DNA of 64,000 bases from Mycobacterium sp. MBM. GTDB lineage: Bacteria; Actinomycetota; Actinomycetes; Mycobacteriales; Mycobacteriaceae. The notes under the pieces are model-generated. The model was not told the DNA's origin. It did not search any database and saw only the letters and a program-made list of their open reading frames with translations. Positions 24,811-33,644 of this stretch are shown piece after piece. Position numbers and translations under genes: made by a program. The stretch is taken from NCBI GenBank assembly GCA_021648845.1, contig JAKJHY010000023.1:1-64000 (forward strand). The letters run 5' to 3'. Positions within the stretch are counted from its first letter, which is position 1; each line of letters opens with the position of its first letter.

Positions 24811-25541
24811 TGGTCGACCCGGTTTCGCTGGCCGCCAAAGATATCCACCTGTCGTTCGGCGCGAACAAGGTGCTGCGCGGAGTCGATCTGGAGGTTCCCG
24901 CCGGGACCACCGCCGCCGTCATCGGGCCGTCCGGATCCGGCAAGTCGACGCTGCTGCGCACGCTGAACCGGCTCTACGAGCCGGACAAGGGCGACATCCT
25001 GCTCGACGGCCGGTCGGTGCTCGGCGACAATCCCGACCTGTTGCGCCAGCGCATCGGTATGGTTTTCCAGCAGTTCAACCTGTTCGGCCACCGCACCGTG
25101 CTGGACAACGTGACCCTGGCCCCCCGCAAACTCAAGGGGATGAGCACCGAGGCGGCCCGCGAGCTCGGGCTGGCCCAGTTGGACCGAGTTGGCCTGCGGC
25201 ACAAGGCGGATGTCCGGCCGGCCACCCTATCGGGCGGCCAGCAGCAGCGGGTGGCGATCGCACGGGCACTGGCCATGTCGCCACAGGTGATGTTCTTCGA
25301 CGAGGCGACCTCGGCGCTGGATCCGGAACTGGTCAAGGGTGTACTCGAGCTGATCGCCGATCTGGGGTCCACCGGGATGACGATGGTGATGGTGACCCAC
25401 GAGATGGGCTTCGCCCGTTCAGTTGCCGACTCCGTGATCTTCATGGACCACGGCGCGGTCGTCGAGTCCGGGCCGCCCGAGCAGATCTTCGACAATGCCG
25501 AAACCGAGCGGCTGCGCCGGTTTCTCTCCCAGGTTCTTTGA
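24810..25541 (+). CDS. Amino-acid ABC transporter ATPase (GlnQ-like)
   Basis: The 243-residue subunit has Walker A GPSGSGKST (about residues 36-44), Q-loop VFQQFNLFGH, signature LSGGQQQRVAIARAL, Walker B VMFFDEATSALDPE and the switch His in VTHEMGF. It matches GlnQ/GltL ATPases that energise polar amino-acid uptake. Its ATG overlaps the stop of the fused binding protein/permease by one base (TGATG), so the two are translated together and make a complete importer. Confidence 0.94.
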   Translation: MVDPVSLAAKDIHLSFGANKVLRGVDLEVPAGTTAAVIGPSGSGKSTLLRTLNRLYEPDKGDILLDGRSVLGDNPDLLRQRIGMVFQQFNLFGHRTVLDNVTLAPRKLKGMSTEAARELGLAQLDRVGLRHKADVRPATLSGGQQQRVAIARALAMSPQVMFFDEATSALDPELVKGVLELIADLGSTGMTMVMVTHEMGFARSVADSVIFMDHGAVVESGPPEQIFDNAETERLRRFLSQVL

Positions 25542-25556
25542 TCTTCAGCGCGTTCC

Positions 25557-25579
25557 AACCTGACCGGACCGGACAGGTT
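25557..25579 (+). promoter_or_regulatory. MarR operator, 23-bp palindrome over the promoter
   Basis: The dyad AACCTG-a-CCGG-a-CCGG-a-CAGGTT is symmetric at all positions except bases 7, 12 (the centre) and 17. Its last base is the first base of TAGACT (25579-25584), a -10 box lying eight bases before the ATG of the MarR gene. Binding would block RNA polymerase, a classic autorepression layout. Confidence 0.7.
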
Positions 25580-25592
25580 AGACTAGCGAATT

Positions 25593-26057
25593 ATGGTCGA
25601 GACCGATCCGCAGGCCGCCGAGCTGGCCGGAGAGCTGCAACGTGTGCTCTCCAAACTGTTTTCGGTGCTGCGGCGCGGCGACACCCGAGGCGCGCAGAGC
25701 TCCCCCGGGGGTGACCTCACCCTGGCTCAACTCTCGATCCTGCTGACCCTGCTGGAGTCCGGTCCGATCCGGATGACCGAACTGGCCGCCCACGAGCGGG
25801 TCCGCACACCGACGACCACGGTGGCCATTCGCCGGTTGGAAAAGCTCGGGCTGGTCAAGCGGTCCCGGGACCCCTCCGATCTACGCGCCGTCCTGGTCGA
25901 GGTGACCCCGCGCGGTCTCGTTCAGCACCGCGAAGCCCTGGAGGCGCGGCGAACATTCCTGGCCGGCATGCTGGGCAACCTGAGCGCCGAGGACCAGGCC
26001 ACCCTCAGCGCGGCGCTGGGCCCGCTGGATCGCCTGGGCGATCAGCCGACTGGCTAG
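25593..26057 (+). CDS. MarR-family regulator (Rv0042c homologue)
   Basis: The 154-residue protein has the MarR winged helix: LTLAQLSILLTLLESGPIRMTELAAHERVRTPTTTVAIRRLEKLGLVKRSRDPSDLRAVLVEVTPRG (residues about 44-110), flanked by dimerisation helices. The ATG at 25593 has no ribosome-binding site but lies eight bases after TAGACT, so the transcript is probably leaderless. A 23-bp palindrome at 25557-25579 overlaps this promoter, implying autoregulation. It may also act on the neighbouring transporter or the hydrolase genes; the ligand is unknown. Confidence 0.9.
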   Translation: MVETDPQAAELAGELQRVLSKLFSVLRRGDTRGAQSSPGGDLTLAQLSILLTLLESGPIRMTELAAHERVRTPTTTVAIRRLEKLGLVKRSRDPSDLRAVLVEVTPRGLVQHREALEARRTFLAGMLGNLSAEDQATLSAALGPLDRLGDQPTG

Positions 26058-26074
26058 TTACGCGGGCCGCCGGA

Positions 26075-27415
26075 TCACCCCAGCCAGTCCAGCACCGCCG
26101 CGGCCGTCCAGGACTGCTGCATGCTGCCCAGCGGTTCGCCGGTGAACGGCTCGTAATACTCGGCGAAAGTCCCGTCACTGGCCTGACGCAGGCCCTCTTG
26201 CCGCAGTGCCGACGCGCGTTCGGCCCAGCCGCGGCGGGCGAAACACCAGGAGAACAACCACGTCGTCACCGGCCACACCGGCCCGCGCCAGTACTCACGG
26301 GGCCGGAAATCCCGGGACACCGGTGAGGTCGTCGGGATCAGTGCGTAGCGCAGGTCGGGATGGCTGCTGAACCGTGGCCCCTCCAGCAGCTTCAACAGCG
26401 TGCGTTCCCGGTCGTGCGAGAGCCCGCCACACAACAGCGGAGCGAACTGTGCGACCGTCTCGGTGGACACCCACCTGTCCGCCCGGACATCGAAATCCCT
26501 TGCTGCGCCGGTCCGTTGATCGGTGGCATTGATGACCCCGGTGCGGAACCGGTCAGCCCAGCCGTAGAGGTCACGCACATCGGCCGGTGGCCGCTTGTAA
26601 TCCTCGCCGATCTCGGCGAGCACCGTGCAGGCCACCGAGAAGATCGCCGAGACGAACACGTCCTCGACCGCGAAGCTCATAGTCTTGGCGAGCAGTTCGT
26701 CGTCGTAGCGGACGGCCTTCATCTCCTCCAGCAGCCACAGATAGCGGTCGTACTCGGTGTCCGACGGCCGCTGGGTGGAGTCGGTGTTGATCTTGTTGTC
26801 CTCACGCTGGTACTCCGGAACGACGCCCGGAATCACGTTGGCGTAGGCACTGTCCCAGCGCGGCGAATTGTCCATCCCGGATTCCCACCCGTGGTACAGC
26901 GTGATGCGGCCCTCGCCGCGCAGATCGCGGCACTCGGCCAGCCAGCGATGCCAACGCACCAGGTCGTCCCAGCGGCGGTCCAGGAACGCCTCGGCAACGG
27001 CCCGGGTGGAGCGACCGCGGGTCTTGGCGCGGTCCAGGATGCGCTGCACGGCGATGGCGTGCACCGGCGGCTGGGTGATGCCCGAGGTGTGCCGGGTGCG
27101 CGGTGCATGCTCGGCGAGGGCGGAAGTCGCCCACCGGGCCGGGCCGGGGAAGTAGCCGTCCACCCCGTTGGCGAACACGATGTGCGGGATCATCCCGTTG
27201 CCCCACTGCGCCGAGAGCAGGGTGTCCAGCTCGACGACCGCCCGTTCGACGCTCAACGGGGCGAGCCCGATCGCGACGAAGGCCGCGTCCCAGCTCCACA
27301 TGTGCGGGTAGAGCAGCGGGGCGGCAGTGGTCATCACCCCCAGGTCATTGCCGCGCAGCAGATACGCCGCGCGCGCTGCGAGCTGGGTGGGAGCGAAGCT
27401 TGGGTCCGGTGGCAT
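26075..27415 (-). CDS. ggh: Glucosylglycerate hydrolase (GH63)
   Basis: Hydrolyses glucosylglycerate, a compatible solute that mycobacteria build up under nitrogen limitation, to glucose and glycerate. The 446-residue length equals that of the characterised M. hassiacum enzyme, and with the ATG at 27413-27415 its key residues fall at the same numbers: Asp43 in WSWDAAF, Asp182 in GWESGMDN and Glu419 in DGTFAEYYEPFTG. The (alpha/alpha)6 barrel of family GH63 is expected, in the cytoplasm (no signal peptide). An ATG four codons upstream is possible but breaks the numbering. It is convergent with the MarR gene and divergent from an SDR. Confidence 0.9.
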   Translation of the reverse strand: MPPDPSFAPTQLAARAAYLLRGNDLGVMTTAAPLLYPHMWSWDAAFVAIGLAPLSVERAVVELDTLLSAQWGNGMIPHIVFANGVDGYFPGPARWATSALAEHAPRTRHTSGITQPPVHAIAVQRILDRAKTRGRSTRAVAEAFLDRRWDDLVRWHRWLAECRDLRGEGRITLYHGWESGMDNSPRWDSAYANVIPGVVPEYQREDNKINTDSTQRPSDTEYDRYLWLLEEMKAVRYDDELLAKTMSFAVEDVFVSAIFSVACTVLAEIGEDYKRPPADVRDLYGWADRFRTGVINATDQRTGAARDFDVRADRWVSTETVAQFAPLLCGGLSHDRERTLLKLLEGPRFSSHPDLRYALIPTTSPVSRDFRPREYWRGPVWPVTTWLFSWCFARRGWAERASALRQEGLRQASDGTFAEYYEPFTGEPLGSMQQSWTAAAVLDWLG

Positions 27416-27471
27416 CGCAACAATCATGCGATGCCACGGCCCGTTTTGCAGAGTCGGTAGTGTTTTCTGCT

Positions 27472-28137
27472 GTGCCTACCGCGCTGATAACCGGCGCCGC
27501 CGGCGGGATCGGAACCGCCGTCGCCGCCGCCCTCGCCCCCACCCACACCCTGCTACTGGCCGGCCGGCCATCCGCTCGGCTCGATGCGCTCGCCGAACGC
27601 CTCGGCGCCCCGACCTGGCCGCTGGACCTCACCGACCAGGAGTCCATCGAGGCCGCCGCCGAGCCCCTCGCCGAGCTCGACGTGCTGGTCCACAACGCCG
27701 GGGTGCTCTACCCGGGCAGCGTCGGCGAATCCAGCGCCGATGAGTGGCGGGCCAGCTTCGAGGTCAATGTGACCGGCGCCGTCGCGCTGACGCTGGCGCT
27801 GCTGCCCGCGCTGCGCGCCGTCGGCGGCCACGTGGTGTTCATCAATTCCGGTGCCGGCCAGAAGGTGTCGGCGGGCATGGCGTCCTACTCGGCGAGCAAG
27901 TTCGCGCTGCGTGCCTTCGCCGACTCGTTGCGCGCCGACGAACCGTCACTGCGGGTGACCTCGATCTTCCCGGGCCGTACCGACTCGCCGATGCAGCGCG
28001 ATCTGGTCGCCTACGAAGGCGCCGGCTATGACCCGGCGAAGTTCCTGCGCCCCGAGACGGTGGGCGGGCTCGTCGCGCAGGTGGTACACACCCCGCGCGA
28101 CGGCTCCGTCCACGAGATCACGGTCCGCCCCGGCTGA
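27472..28137 (+). CDS. Short-chain dehydrogenase/reductase
   Basis: The 221-residue protein is a classical SDR: cofactor motif TGAAGGIG (about residues 7-14), NAG motif HNAGVLYPG, catalytic Ser in FINSGAG and the YSASK motif with Tyr and Lys. Arg in LAGRPSARLD suggests a preference for NADP. The substrate is unknown. The GTG at 27472 is preceded by TAGTGT eight bases upstream, a leaderless-type promoter. It is divergent from ggh; its stop codon abuts the stop of the convergent dehydrogenase with no gap. Confidence 0.87.
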   Translation: MPTALITGAAGGIGTAVAAALAPTHTLLLAGRPSARLDALAERLGAPTWPLDLTDQESIEAAAEPLAELDVLVHNAGVLYPGSVGESSADEWRASFEVNVTGAVALTLALLPALRAVGGHVVFINSGAGQKVSAGMASYSASKFALRAFADSLRADEPSLRVTSIFPGRTDSPMQRDLVAYEGAGYDPAKFLRPETVGGLVAQVVHTPRDGSVHEITVRPG

Positions 28138-29352
28138 CTACGCCGGGACCATCCCATGCGGGTCCAGCACGAACTTCTGGGCCACCCCGGAGTCGAAGGC
28201 GGCATATCCGTCCGGCGCGTCGTCCAACCCGATGACGGTCGCGTTCACCGCATCGGCGATATGCGCCTTGTCGTGCAGGATGCTCATCATCAAACCGCGG
28301 TTGTACTTCAACACCGGGCACTGGCCGGTGTAGAAGCTGTGGCTCTTGGCCCAGCCCAACCCCAGGCGGACCTTGAGCGTGCCGTGCTTGGCGTCGTCAT
28401 CGGTGCCGCCCGGATCGCCGGTGACATACAGGCCGGGGATCCCCAACGAGCCGCCCGCCCGGGTGGCGTTCATGATCGAGTTCAGCACCGCGGCCGGTTG
28501 CTCGCCGGCCCCCTGGCCGTGCCCGCTGGCCTCGAACCCGACGGCGTCGACGGCGCAATCGACCTCGTTGGTGTTGAGGATCTCGGCAATCTGATCTTCC
28601 AGGGTGGCGTCGGCGCTGATGTCGACCGTCTCACACCCGAACGACCGGGCCTGCGCGAGCCGGTCGGCGTTCAGGTCGCCGACGATGACGACGGCGGCGC
28701 CCAGCAGGTACGCCGAATAGGCCGCAGCCAGGCCCACCGGGCCGGCCCCGGCGACATACACCGTGGAGCCTGTGGTGACGCCCGCTGTCTTGGCGCCGTG
28801 GTAGCCGGTCGGAAAGATGTCCGACAGCATGGTGAGGTCGCGGATCTTGGCAAGGGCCGCATCGCGATCGGGGAACTTCAGCAGGTTGAAGTCGGCGAAG
28901 GGCACCATGACGTAGTCGGCCTGGCCGCCCAGCCAGCCGCCCATGTCGACGTAGCCGTAGGCCGAGCCGGCCCGGGCCGGATTCACGTTGAGGCAGATGC
29001 CGGTCTGTCCCTCGCGACAGTTGCGGCATCGGCCACAGGCGATGTTGAACGGCACCGAGCAGATGTCGCCGACTTCGAGAAACTGTACGTCCGAGCCCTT
29101 TTCGACGATCTCGCCGGTGATCTCGTGGCCGAGGGTCTGCCCCACCGGCGCGGTGGTGCGACCGCGGACCATGTGCTGGTCGGAACCACAGATGTTGGTC
29201 GATACACATTTGAGGATGACGCCGTGGTCGGCCTTGCGGGTCATGCCCATCGCGTCGGCAACCTCGGCGGGAACCTCGAGCTTCGGATAAGGCAGCGTCT
29301 CGACGGCGACCTGGCCGGGTCCCTTGTAGACGACGATCCGGTTATCGGACAT
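28138..29352 (-). CDS. fdhA: Glutathione-independent formaldehyde dehydrogenase (zinc, NAD-dependent)
   Basis: The 404-residue protein is a zinc-dependent medium-chain dehydrogenase. Catalytic-zinc residues are Cys55 (NICGSDQH), His76-Glu77 (LGHEITGE); the structural-zinc Cys are Cys106, 109, 112 and 120 (CGRCRNCREGQTGIC); the Rossmann motif is YVAGAGPVGLAAA. The long insertion with FEASGHGQG and length near 400 are typical of Pseudomonas putida FdhA, which retains NAD tightly and oxidises formaldehyde without glutathione. Other aldehydes or dismutation are possible. The ATG is at 29350-29352. Confidence 0.88.
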   Translation of the reverse strand: MSDNRIVVYKGPGQVAVETLPYPKLEVPAEVADAMGMTRKADHGVILKCVSTNICGSDQHMVRGRTTAPVGQTLGHEITGEIVEKGSDVQFLEVGDICSVPFNIACGRCRNCREGQTGICLNVNPARAGSAYGYVDMGGWLGGQADYVMVPFADFNLLKFPDRDAALAKIRDLTMLSDIFPTGYHGAKTAGVTTGSTVYVAGAGPVGLAAAYSAYLLGAAVVIVGDLNADRLAQARSFGCETVDISADATLEDQIAEILNTNEVDCAVDAVGFEASGHGQGAGEQPAAVLNSIMNATRAGGSLGIPGLYVTGDPGGTDDDAKHGTLKVRLGLGWAKSHSFYTGQCPVLKYNRGLMMSILHDKAHIADAVNATVIGLDDAPDGYAAFDSGVAQKFVLDPHGMVPA

Positions 29353-29522
29353 TGCGCGCTCCAGACTGGGCCGCTGTCACCGTGTATGTCGTTCTCGCAG
29401 ACAGGATTTCCGCCGCCACGCCGCGGCCCTGCCATCCAGTATCCGCGCTCCGGTATGCACAGAACCGAATACGTGCACATGCGGGCCAGAAACTAGCCCA
29501 ACGGTCAGGTTTTGCCCGGTGT

Positions 29523-29561
29523 GTGCAGCCGCAGCCACCATCGTGACGGGTGCGGCTGCAC
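29523..29561 (-). terminator. Hairpin downstream of leuS
   Basis: An 11-bp perfect stem (GTGCAGCCGCA and its complement) with a 17-base loop lies eight bases beyond the leuS stop on the minus strand. There is no T-run. The rest of the 216-bp gap to the dehydrogenase start (29353-29522) shows no gene. Confidence 0.65.
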
Positions 29562-29568
29562 AAACCGC

Positions 29569-32430
29569 TCAGACGACGAGGTTCACCAGACGCCCGGGCA
29601 CCACGATGACCTTCTTCGGCGTGGCGCCGGCCAGGAACGCCAGCACCTTCTCGTCGGCACGCGCAGCCGCCTCCAGCGCCGCCCTGTCCGCATCGGCGGC
29701 AACGGTGATCTTGCCGCGCACCTTCCCGTTGACCTGCACCGGCAGCTCGACGGTGTCGTCGACCAGATAGCGTTCGTCGGCGGTGGGGAACGGTCCGTGC
29801 GCCAGCGAACCCGCATGGCCCAGGCGCCGCCACAGTTCCTCGGCCAGGTGCGGGGCCAGCGGCGCGACCATCAACACCAGCGGCTCGATCGCCGACCGGG
29901 CGCTGACGCCCTCCTTGGTGAGGTGGTTGGTGTACTCGATCAGCTTCGCGGCCGCGGTGTTGTTACGCAGTGCGGCATAGTCATCGGCGACCCCGGCGAT
30001 GGTCTTGTGCAGTGCACGCAGGGTGTCCTGCGCCGGCTCTTCGTCATCGCTGACCCGCACGGCGCCGGTGGTCTCGTCGATCACCGCGCGCCACACCCGC
30101 TGCAGGAAGCGGTGCGCCCCCACCACATCCTTGGTGGCCCACGGCCGCGACGCCTCCAGCGGCCCCATCGACATCTCGTAGACGCGCAGCGTGTCCGCGC
30201 CGTACTCGTCGCAGATCTCGTCCGGGGACACCGAGTTCTTCAGGCTCTTGCCGATCTTGCCGAACTCCTGGTTGACCTCGATCTCACCCTCGGCGCCCGG
30301 GTAATAGAACCTGCCGTCCCTCTCGATGACCTCGGCGGCGGGCACATAGGAGCCCCGCGCATCGGTGTAGGCGAAGGCCTGGATGTAGCCCTGGTTCACC
30401 AGCCGACGATAGGGCTCACTGGAACTCACATGGCCCAGGTCGAAGAGCACCTTGTGCCAGAACCGCGAGTACAGCAGGTGCAGCACCGCATGCTCCACGC
30501 CGCCGACGTAGAGGTCGACGCCACCGGGATCCTGCGGTCCGTGGATATCCGGGCGGGGACCCATCCAGTAGGCCTCGTTCTCCTTGGCGCAGAACGTGTC
30601 ATTGTTGTGCGGATCGGCGTAACGCAGCTCGTACCAAGAACTTCCGGCCCACTGCGGCATCACGTTCGTGTCGCGGGTGTAGGGCCGCAGCCCGTCACCC
30701 AGATCCAGCTCGACGTTCACCCACTCGGTGGCCTTGCCCAGCGGTGGGGACGGCTCGCTGTCGGCGTCGTCGGGGTCGAACATCACCGGGGCGTAGTCCG
30801 GGATGTCTGGAAGTTCCACCGGCAGAGAAGATTCGGGGAGCGGGTGGGCGCGCCCGTCGGCGTCGTACACGATGGGGAACGGCTCGCCCCAGTATCTTTG
30901 GCGGGCGAACAGCCAGTCCCGCAGCTTGTACTCCACCCGGGCCCGGCCGGTGCCCTCGGCCTCCAACCGCTCGATGATCACCGCCTTGGCGGCGGCCACG
31001 TCCAGACCGTCGAGATAATCGGAGTTCACCAGGGTTCCGTCACCGGTATAGGCGCCCTCGGTGACGTCTCCACCGCTGATGACCTCCACGATGGGCAGCC
31101 CGAAGGCGGTCGCGAACTCCCAGTCGCGCTGGTCACCGCCGGGCACCGCCATGATGGCGCCGGTCCCGTAGCCGGCCAACACATAGTCGGCAACGAAGAC
31201 GGGCACACCGGTCCCGGTCACCGGATTGGTGGCGTAGGCACCGGTGAACACACCGGTCTTGGTCTTGTTCTCCTGGCGCTCCAGGTCCGACTTGGCCGCA
31301 ATATCGGACCGGTAGGCCGCAATCGCCGCCGCCGGAGTGGCGCCACCGTAGGTCCAGCGGTCATCGGTGCCCGCCGGCCAGGCGTCCGCCGTCAGCGAGT
31401 CGACCAGTTCGTGTTCTGGGGCCAGCACCATGTAGGTGGCGCCGAACAACGTGTCGGGCCGGGTGGTGAACACCTCGATGGGCCCGGCCTCGGTGGCGAA
31501 GCGCACCTCGGCACCGGTGGACCGGCCGATCCAGTTGCGCTGCATGGCCTTGACCTTGTCCGGCCAGTCCAGCACGTCCAGATCGTCGAGCAGTCGGTCC
31601 GAGTAGGCGGTGATACGCATCATCCACTGCCGCAACCGCTTCCGGAACACCGGGAAGTTGCCGCGGTCGCTGCGGCCGTCGGAGGTGACCTCCTCGTTGG
31701 CCAGCACGGTGCCCAGTCCAGGACACCAGTTGACCACCGAGTCGGCGCGGTACACCAGGCGGTGTGAGTCCACCAGCTCGGTACGCTCGCCGGCCGACAG
31801 GTCCTGCCAGCTGCGGCCGTCGGGCAGCGGCCGCGTACCGGAGTCGAACTCGGCGATCAACTCCTGGATCGGCCGGGCGCGGTTGAGCTGCGGATCGAAC
31901 CAGGCGTTGTAGATCTGCAGGAAGATCCACTGCGTCCACTTGTAGAAGTCCACATCGGTGGTGGAAAAGCTGCGCCGCGAATCATGGCCCAGGCCCAGCC
32001 GACCCAGCTGCCGGCGGAAATTGACGATATTGGCCTCGGTGCGGGTCCGCGGATGCGTGCCGGTCTGCACCGCGTACTGCTCGGCGGGCAACCCGAACGC
32101 ATCGAAGCCCAGCGCATGCAGCACATTGCGCCCCGTCATCCGGAAGTAGCGGGCGTACACGTCGGTGGCGATGTAGCCCAACGGGTGCCCGACGTGCAGG
32201 CCCTCCCCGGACGGGTACGGGAACATGTCCTGCACGAACATCTTGTCGGCGGGCACCGCGGAGCCGTCGGCGGGCGCCAGCGAGCCGACCGGGTTGGGCA
32301 CGTGGAAGGTCCCCTGCACATGCCAGCGCTGCTGCCAGGTCTGCTCTATCTCACCGGCCAGCTGCGCGGTGTAGCGGTAGCTGGGGGCGTCGGCGTCGGC
32401 CGCAGCTGCGTCGGCGGAGGGTTCTGTCAC
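29569..32430 (-). CDS. leuS: Leucyl-tRNA synthetase
   Basis: This 953-residue class I synthetase charges tRNA-Leu. It has the HIGH-type motif HVGH (79-82) and the KMSKS-type motif KIGKS (725-729), with the CP1 editing domain between them (about 270-470; TRPDTLFGATYMV, VFVADYVLAGYGTGAIM). The GTG start at 32428-32430 gives MTEPSADAAAADAD, matching mycobacterial LeuS; frames extend further upstream without homology. It is divergent from mtc28 and followed by a hairpin. Confidence 0.96.
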   Translation of the reverse strand: MTEPSADAAAADADAPSYRYTAQLAGEIEQTWQQRWHVQGTFHVPNPVGSLAPADGSAVPADKMFVQDMFPYPSGEGLHVGHPLGYIATDVYARYFRMTGRNVLHALGFDAFGLPAEQYAVQTGTHPRTRTEANIVNFRRQLGRLGLGHDSRRSFSTTDVDFYKWTQWIFLQIYNAWFDPQLNRARPIQELIAEFDSGTRPLPDGRSWQDLSAGERTELVDSHRLVYRADSVVNWCPGLGTVLANEEVTSDGRSDRGNFPVFRKRLRQWMMRITAYSDRLLDDLDVLDWPDKVKAMQRNWIGRSTGAEVRFATEAGPIEVFTTRPDTLFGATYMVLAPEHELVDSLTADAWPAGTDDRWTYGGATPAAAIAAYRSDIAAKSDLERQENKTKTGVFTGAYATNPVTGTGVPVFVADYVLAGYGTGAIMAVPGGDQRDWEFATAFGLPIVEVISGGDVTEGAYTGDGTLVNSDYLDGLDVAAAKAVIIERLEAEGTGRARVEYKLRDWLFARQRYWGEPFPIVYDADGRAHPLPESSLPVELPDIPDYAPVMFDPDDADSEPSPPLGKATEWVNVELDLGDGLRPYTRDTNVMPQWAGSSWYELRYADPHNNDTFCAKENEAYWMGPRPDIHGPQDPGGVDLYVGGVEHAVLHLLYSRFWHKVLFDLGHVSSSEPYRRLVNQGYIQAFAYTDARGSYVPAAEVIERDGRFYYPGAEGEIEVNQEFGKIGKSLKNSVSPDEICDEYGADTLRVYEMSMGPLEASRPWATKDVVGAHRFLQRVWRAVIDETTGAVRVSDDEEPAQDTLRALHKTIAGVADDYAALRNNTAAAKLIEYTNHLTKEGVSARSAIEPLVLMVAPLAPHLAEELWRRLGHAGSLAHGPFPTADERYLVDDTVELPVQVNGKVRGKITVAADADRAALEAAARADEKVLAFLAGATPKKVIVVPGRLVNLVV

Positions 32431-32607
32431 GCCAAACAGGGTATAAGCGCCGCTCGTGAGCGCTTCGGCCACGGGTTGGTATCGGTTCCGTTGCAGCCCG
32501 CTCACCACACGGTTGCAGCTGTGTTCCGGCCCTGGTGACCTTGAGCCGCAGCTGGTTACAGTCGGCCCCTGACCCAGGCACATGCAACTCGGAAGGACCG
32601 GCGTCAG

Positions 32608-33612
32608 ATGAACGAGACCTCGTACCGTTGGCGGATTCTGCTCGCCGGAACCGCCGCCGGTGTTGCCGGTGTGGTGGGCCTGACCGCACCGGCCGCCACC
32701 GCCGAGCCGCTCGCCCCGCAGCCGTCGCCGGCCACCCCCGCCACCGTCACCCAGACCGTGACCGTCACCCCGCAGGCCGCACCCGGCGTGGCCGGGCCCT
32801 CACAGCCGGTCGCTCCCGCCGCGGTCCCCGCCTCGGGGCCCGGGGCCGCCCTTCCGGCGGCCGTGCCACCGGGCGGCACCACGACCGTGGCCACCACCCC
32901 GGCGGCCGTACCCCGGCCGGTGTCGGTGCCGCTGTCACCGAACCCCGCAGGCACCATCCGTGACTACCTGGCCAGCCGCAATGTCGCGATGGAAGCGCAG
33001 ACCCCGAGCGGTTTCACCGCGCTCAACATCGTGCTGCCGCGCCCGACCGGGTGGACCCAGGTTCCCGACCCGAACGTGCCGGATGCATTCGCGGTCATCG
33101 CCGACCGGGTCGGCGGCGACGGCCTGTACACCTCGAACGCCCAGGTGGTGGTGTACAAACTCGTCGGCGATTTCGACGCCCGCGAAGCCATCCGACACGG
33201 TTTCGTCGACAGCCAGCAGCTCACCGCCTGGCGGTCCACCGGTGGCTCGATCGCCGAGGTGGCCGGGGTGCCCACGTCGATCATCGAAGGCACCTACCGC
33301 GAGAACAACATGACCCTCAACACCTCGCGGCGACACGTCATCGCGACCTCCGGGACCGACCGCTACCTGGTGTCGCTGTCGGTCACCACCGCCGAATCCC
33401 AGTCGGTCGCCGCCGCCGATGCCGTCGACGCCATCGTCAAGGGGTTCCGGGTCGCCGCTCCCGTCGCCTCCCCGGCCCCGGCACCGGCCGCCCTCGTCCC
33501 GGCGGCGCCCGCGGCCGCACCCGGTGCCGCCGTACCGGTCAGCATGACGGGCACATCCCCGGTCGCCCCGCTCACCCCGGCCCTCGCCCCGGTGATCAGC
33601 CTCCCCCGCTGA
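32608..33612 (+). CDS. mtc28: Secreted proline-rich antigen Mtc28 (LpqN/LpqT family)
   Basis: The 334-residue protein has a signal peptide (1 to about 32, ending APAATAEP), a Pro/Ala/Thr-rich linker (about 33-115) and a globular LpqN-type domain (about 115-285: NIVLPRPTGWTQVPDPNVPDAF, YTSNAQVVVYKLVGDFDAREA), then a Pro/Ala-rich tail. It corresponds to Rv0040c, a 28-kDa secreted T-cell antigen. The molecular role is unknown; LpqN-type proteins bind partners in the envelope. It has GGAAGGA about ten bases before the ATG and is divergent from leuS. Confidence 0.9.
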   Translation: MNETSYRWRILLAGTAAGVAGVVGLTAPAATAEPLAPQPSPATPATVTQTVTVTPQAAPGVAGPSQPVAPAAVPASGPGAALPAAVPPGGTTTVATTPAAVPRPVSVPLSPNPAGTIRDYLASRNVAMEAQTPSGFTALNIVLPRPTGWTQVPDPNVPDAFAVIADRVGGDGLYTSNAQVVVYKLVGDFDAREAIRHGFVDSQQLTAWRSTGGSIAEVAGVPTSIIEGTYRENNMTLNTSRRHVIATSGTDRYLVSLSVTTAESQSVAAADAVDAIVKGFRVAAPVASPAPAPAALVPAAPAAAPGAAVPVSMTGTSPVAPLTPALAPVISLPR

Positions 33613-33632
33613 GCCCGGCCGCACCTGCCTCG

Positions 33633-33638
33633 TATCCT
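33633..33638 (+). promoter_or_regulatory. Leaderless-type -10 box of the Rv0039c-like gene
   Basis: TATCCT is followed by six bases (TGGCAG) and ATG at 33645, 20 bases after the mtc28 stop. The pattern suggests a separate leaderless transcript. Confidence 0.45.
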
Positions 33639-33644
33639 TGGCAG

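Noticed and set aside
29512..31767. A 751-residue open frame opposite leuS
   Set aside because: Antisense shadow of leuS with low-complexity His/Arg/Val composition and no motif.
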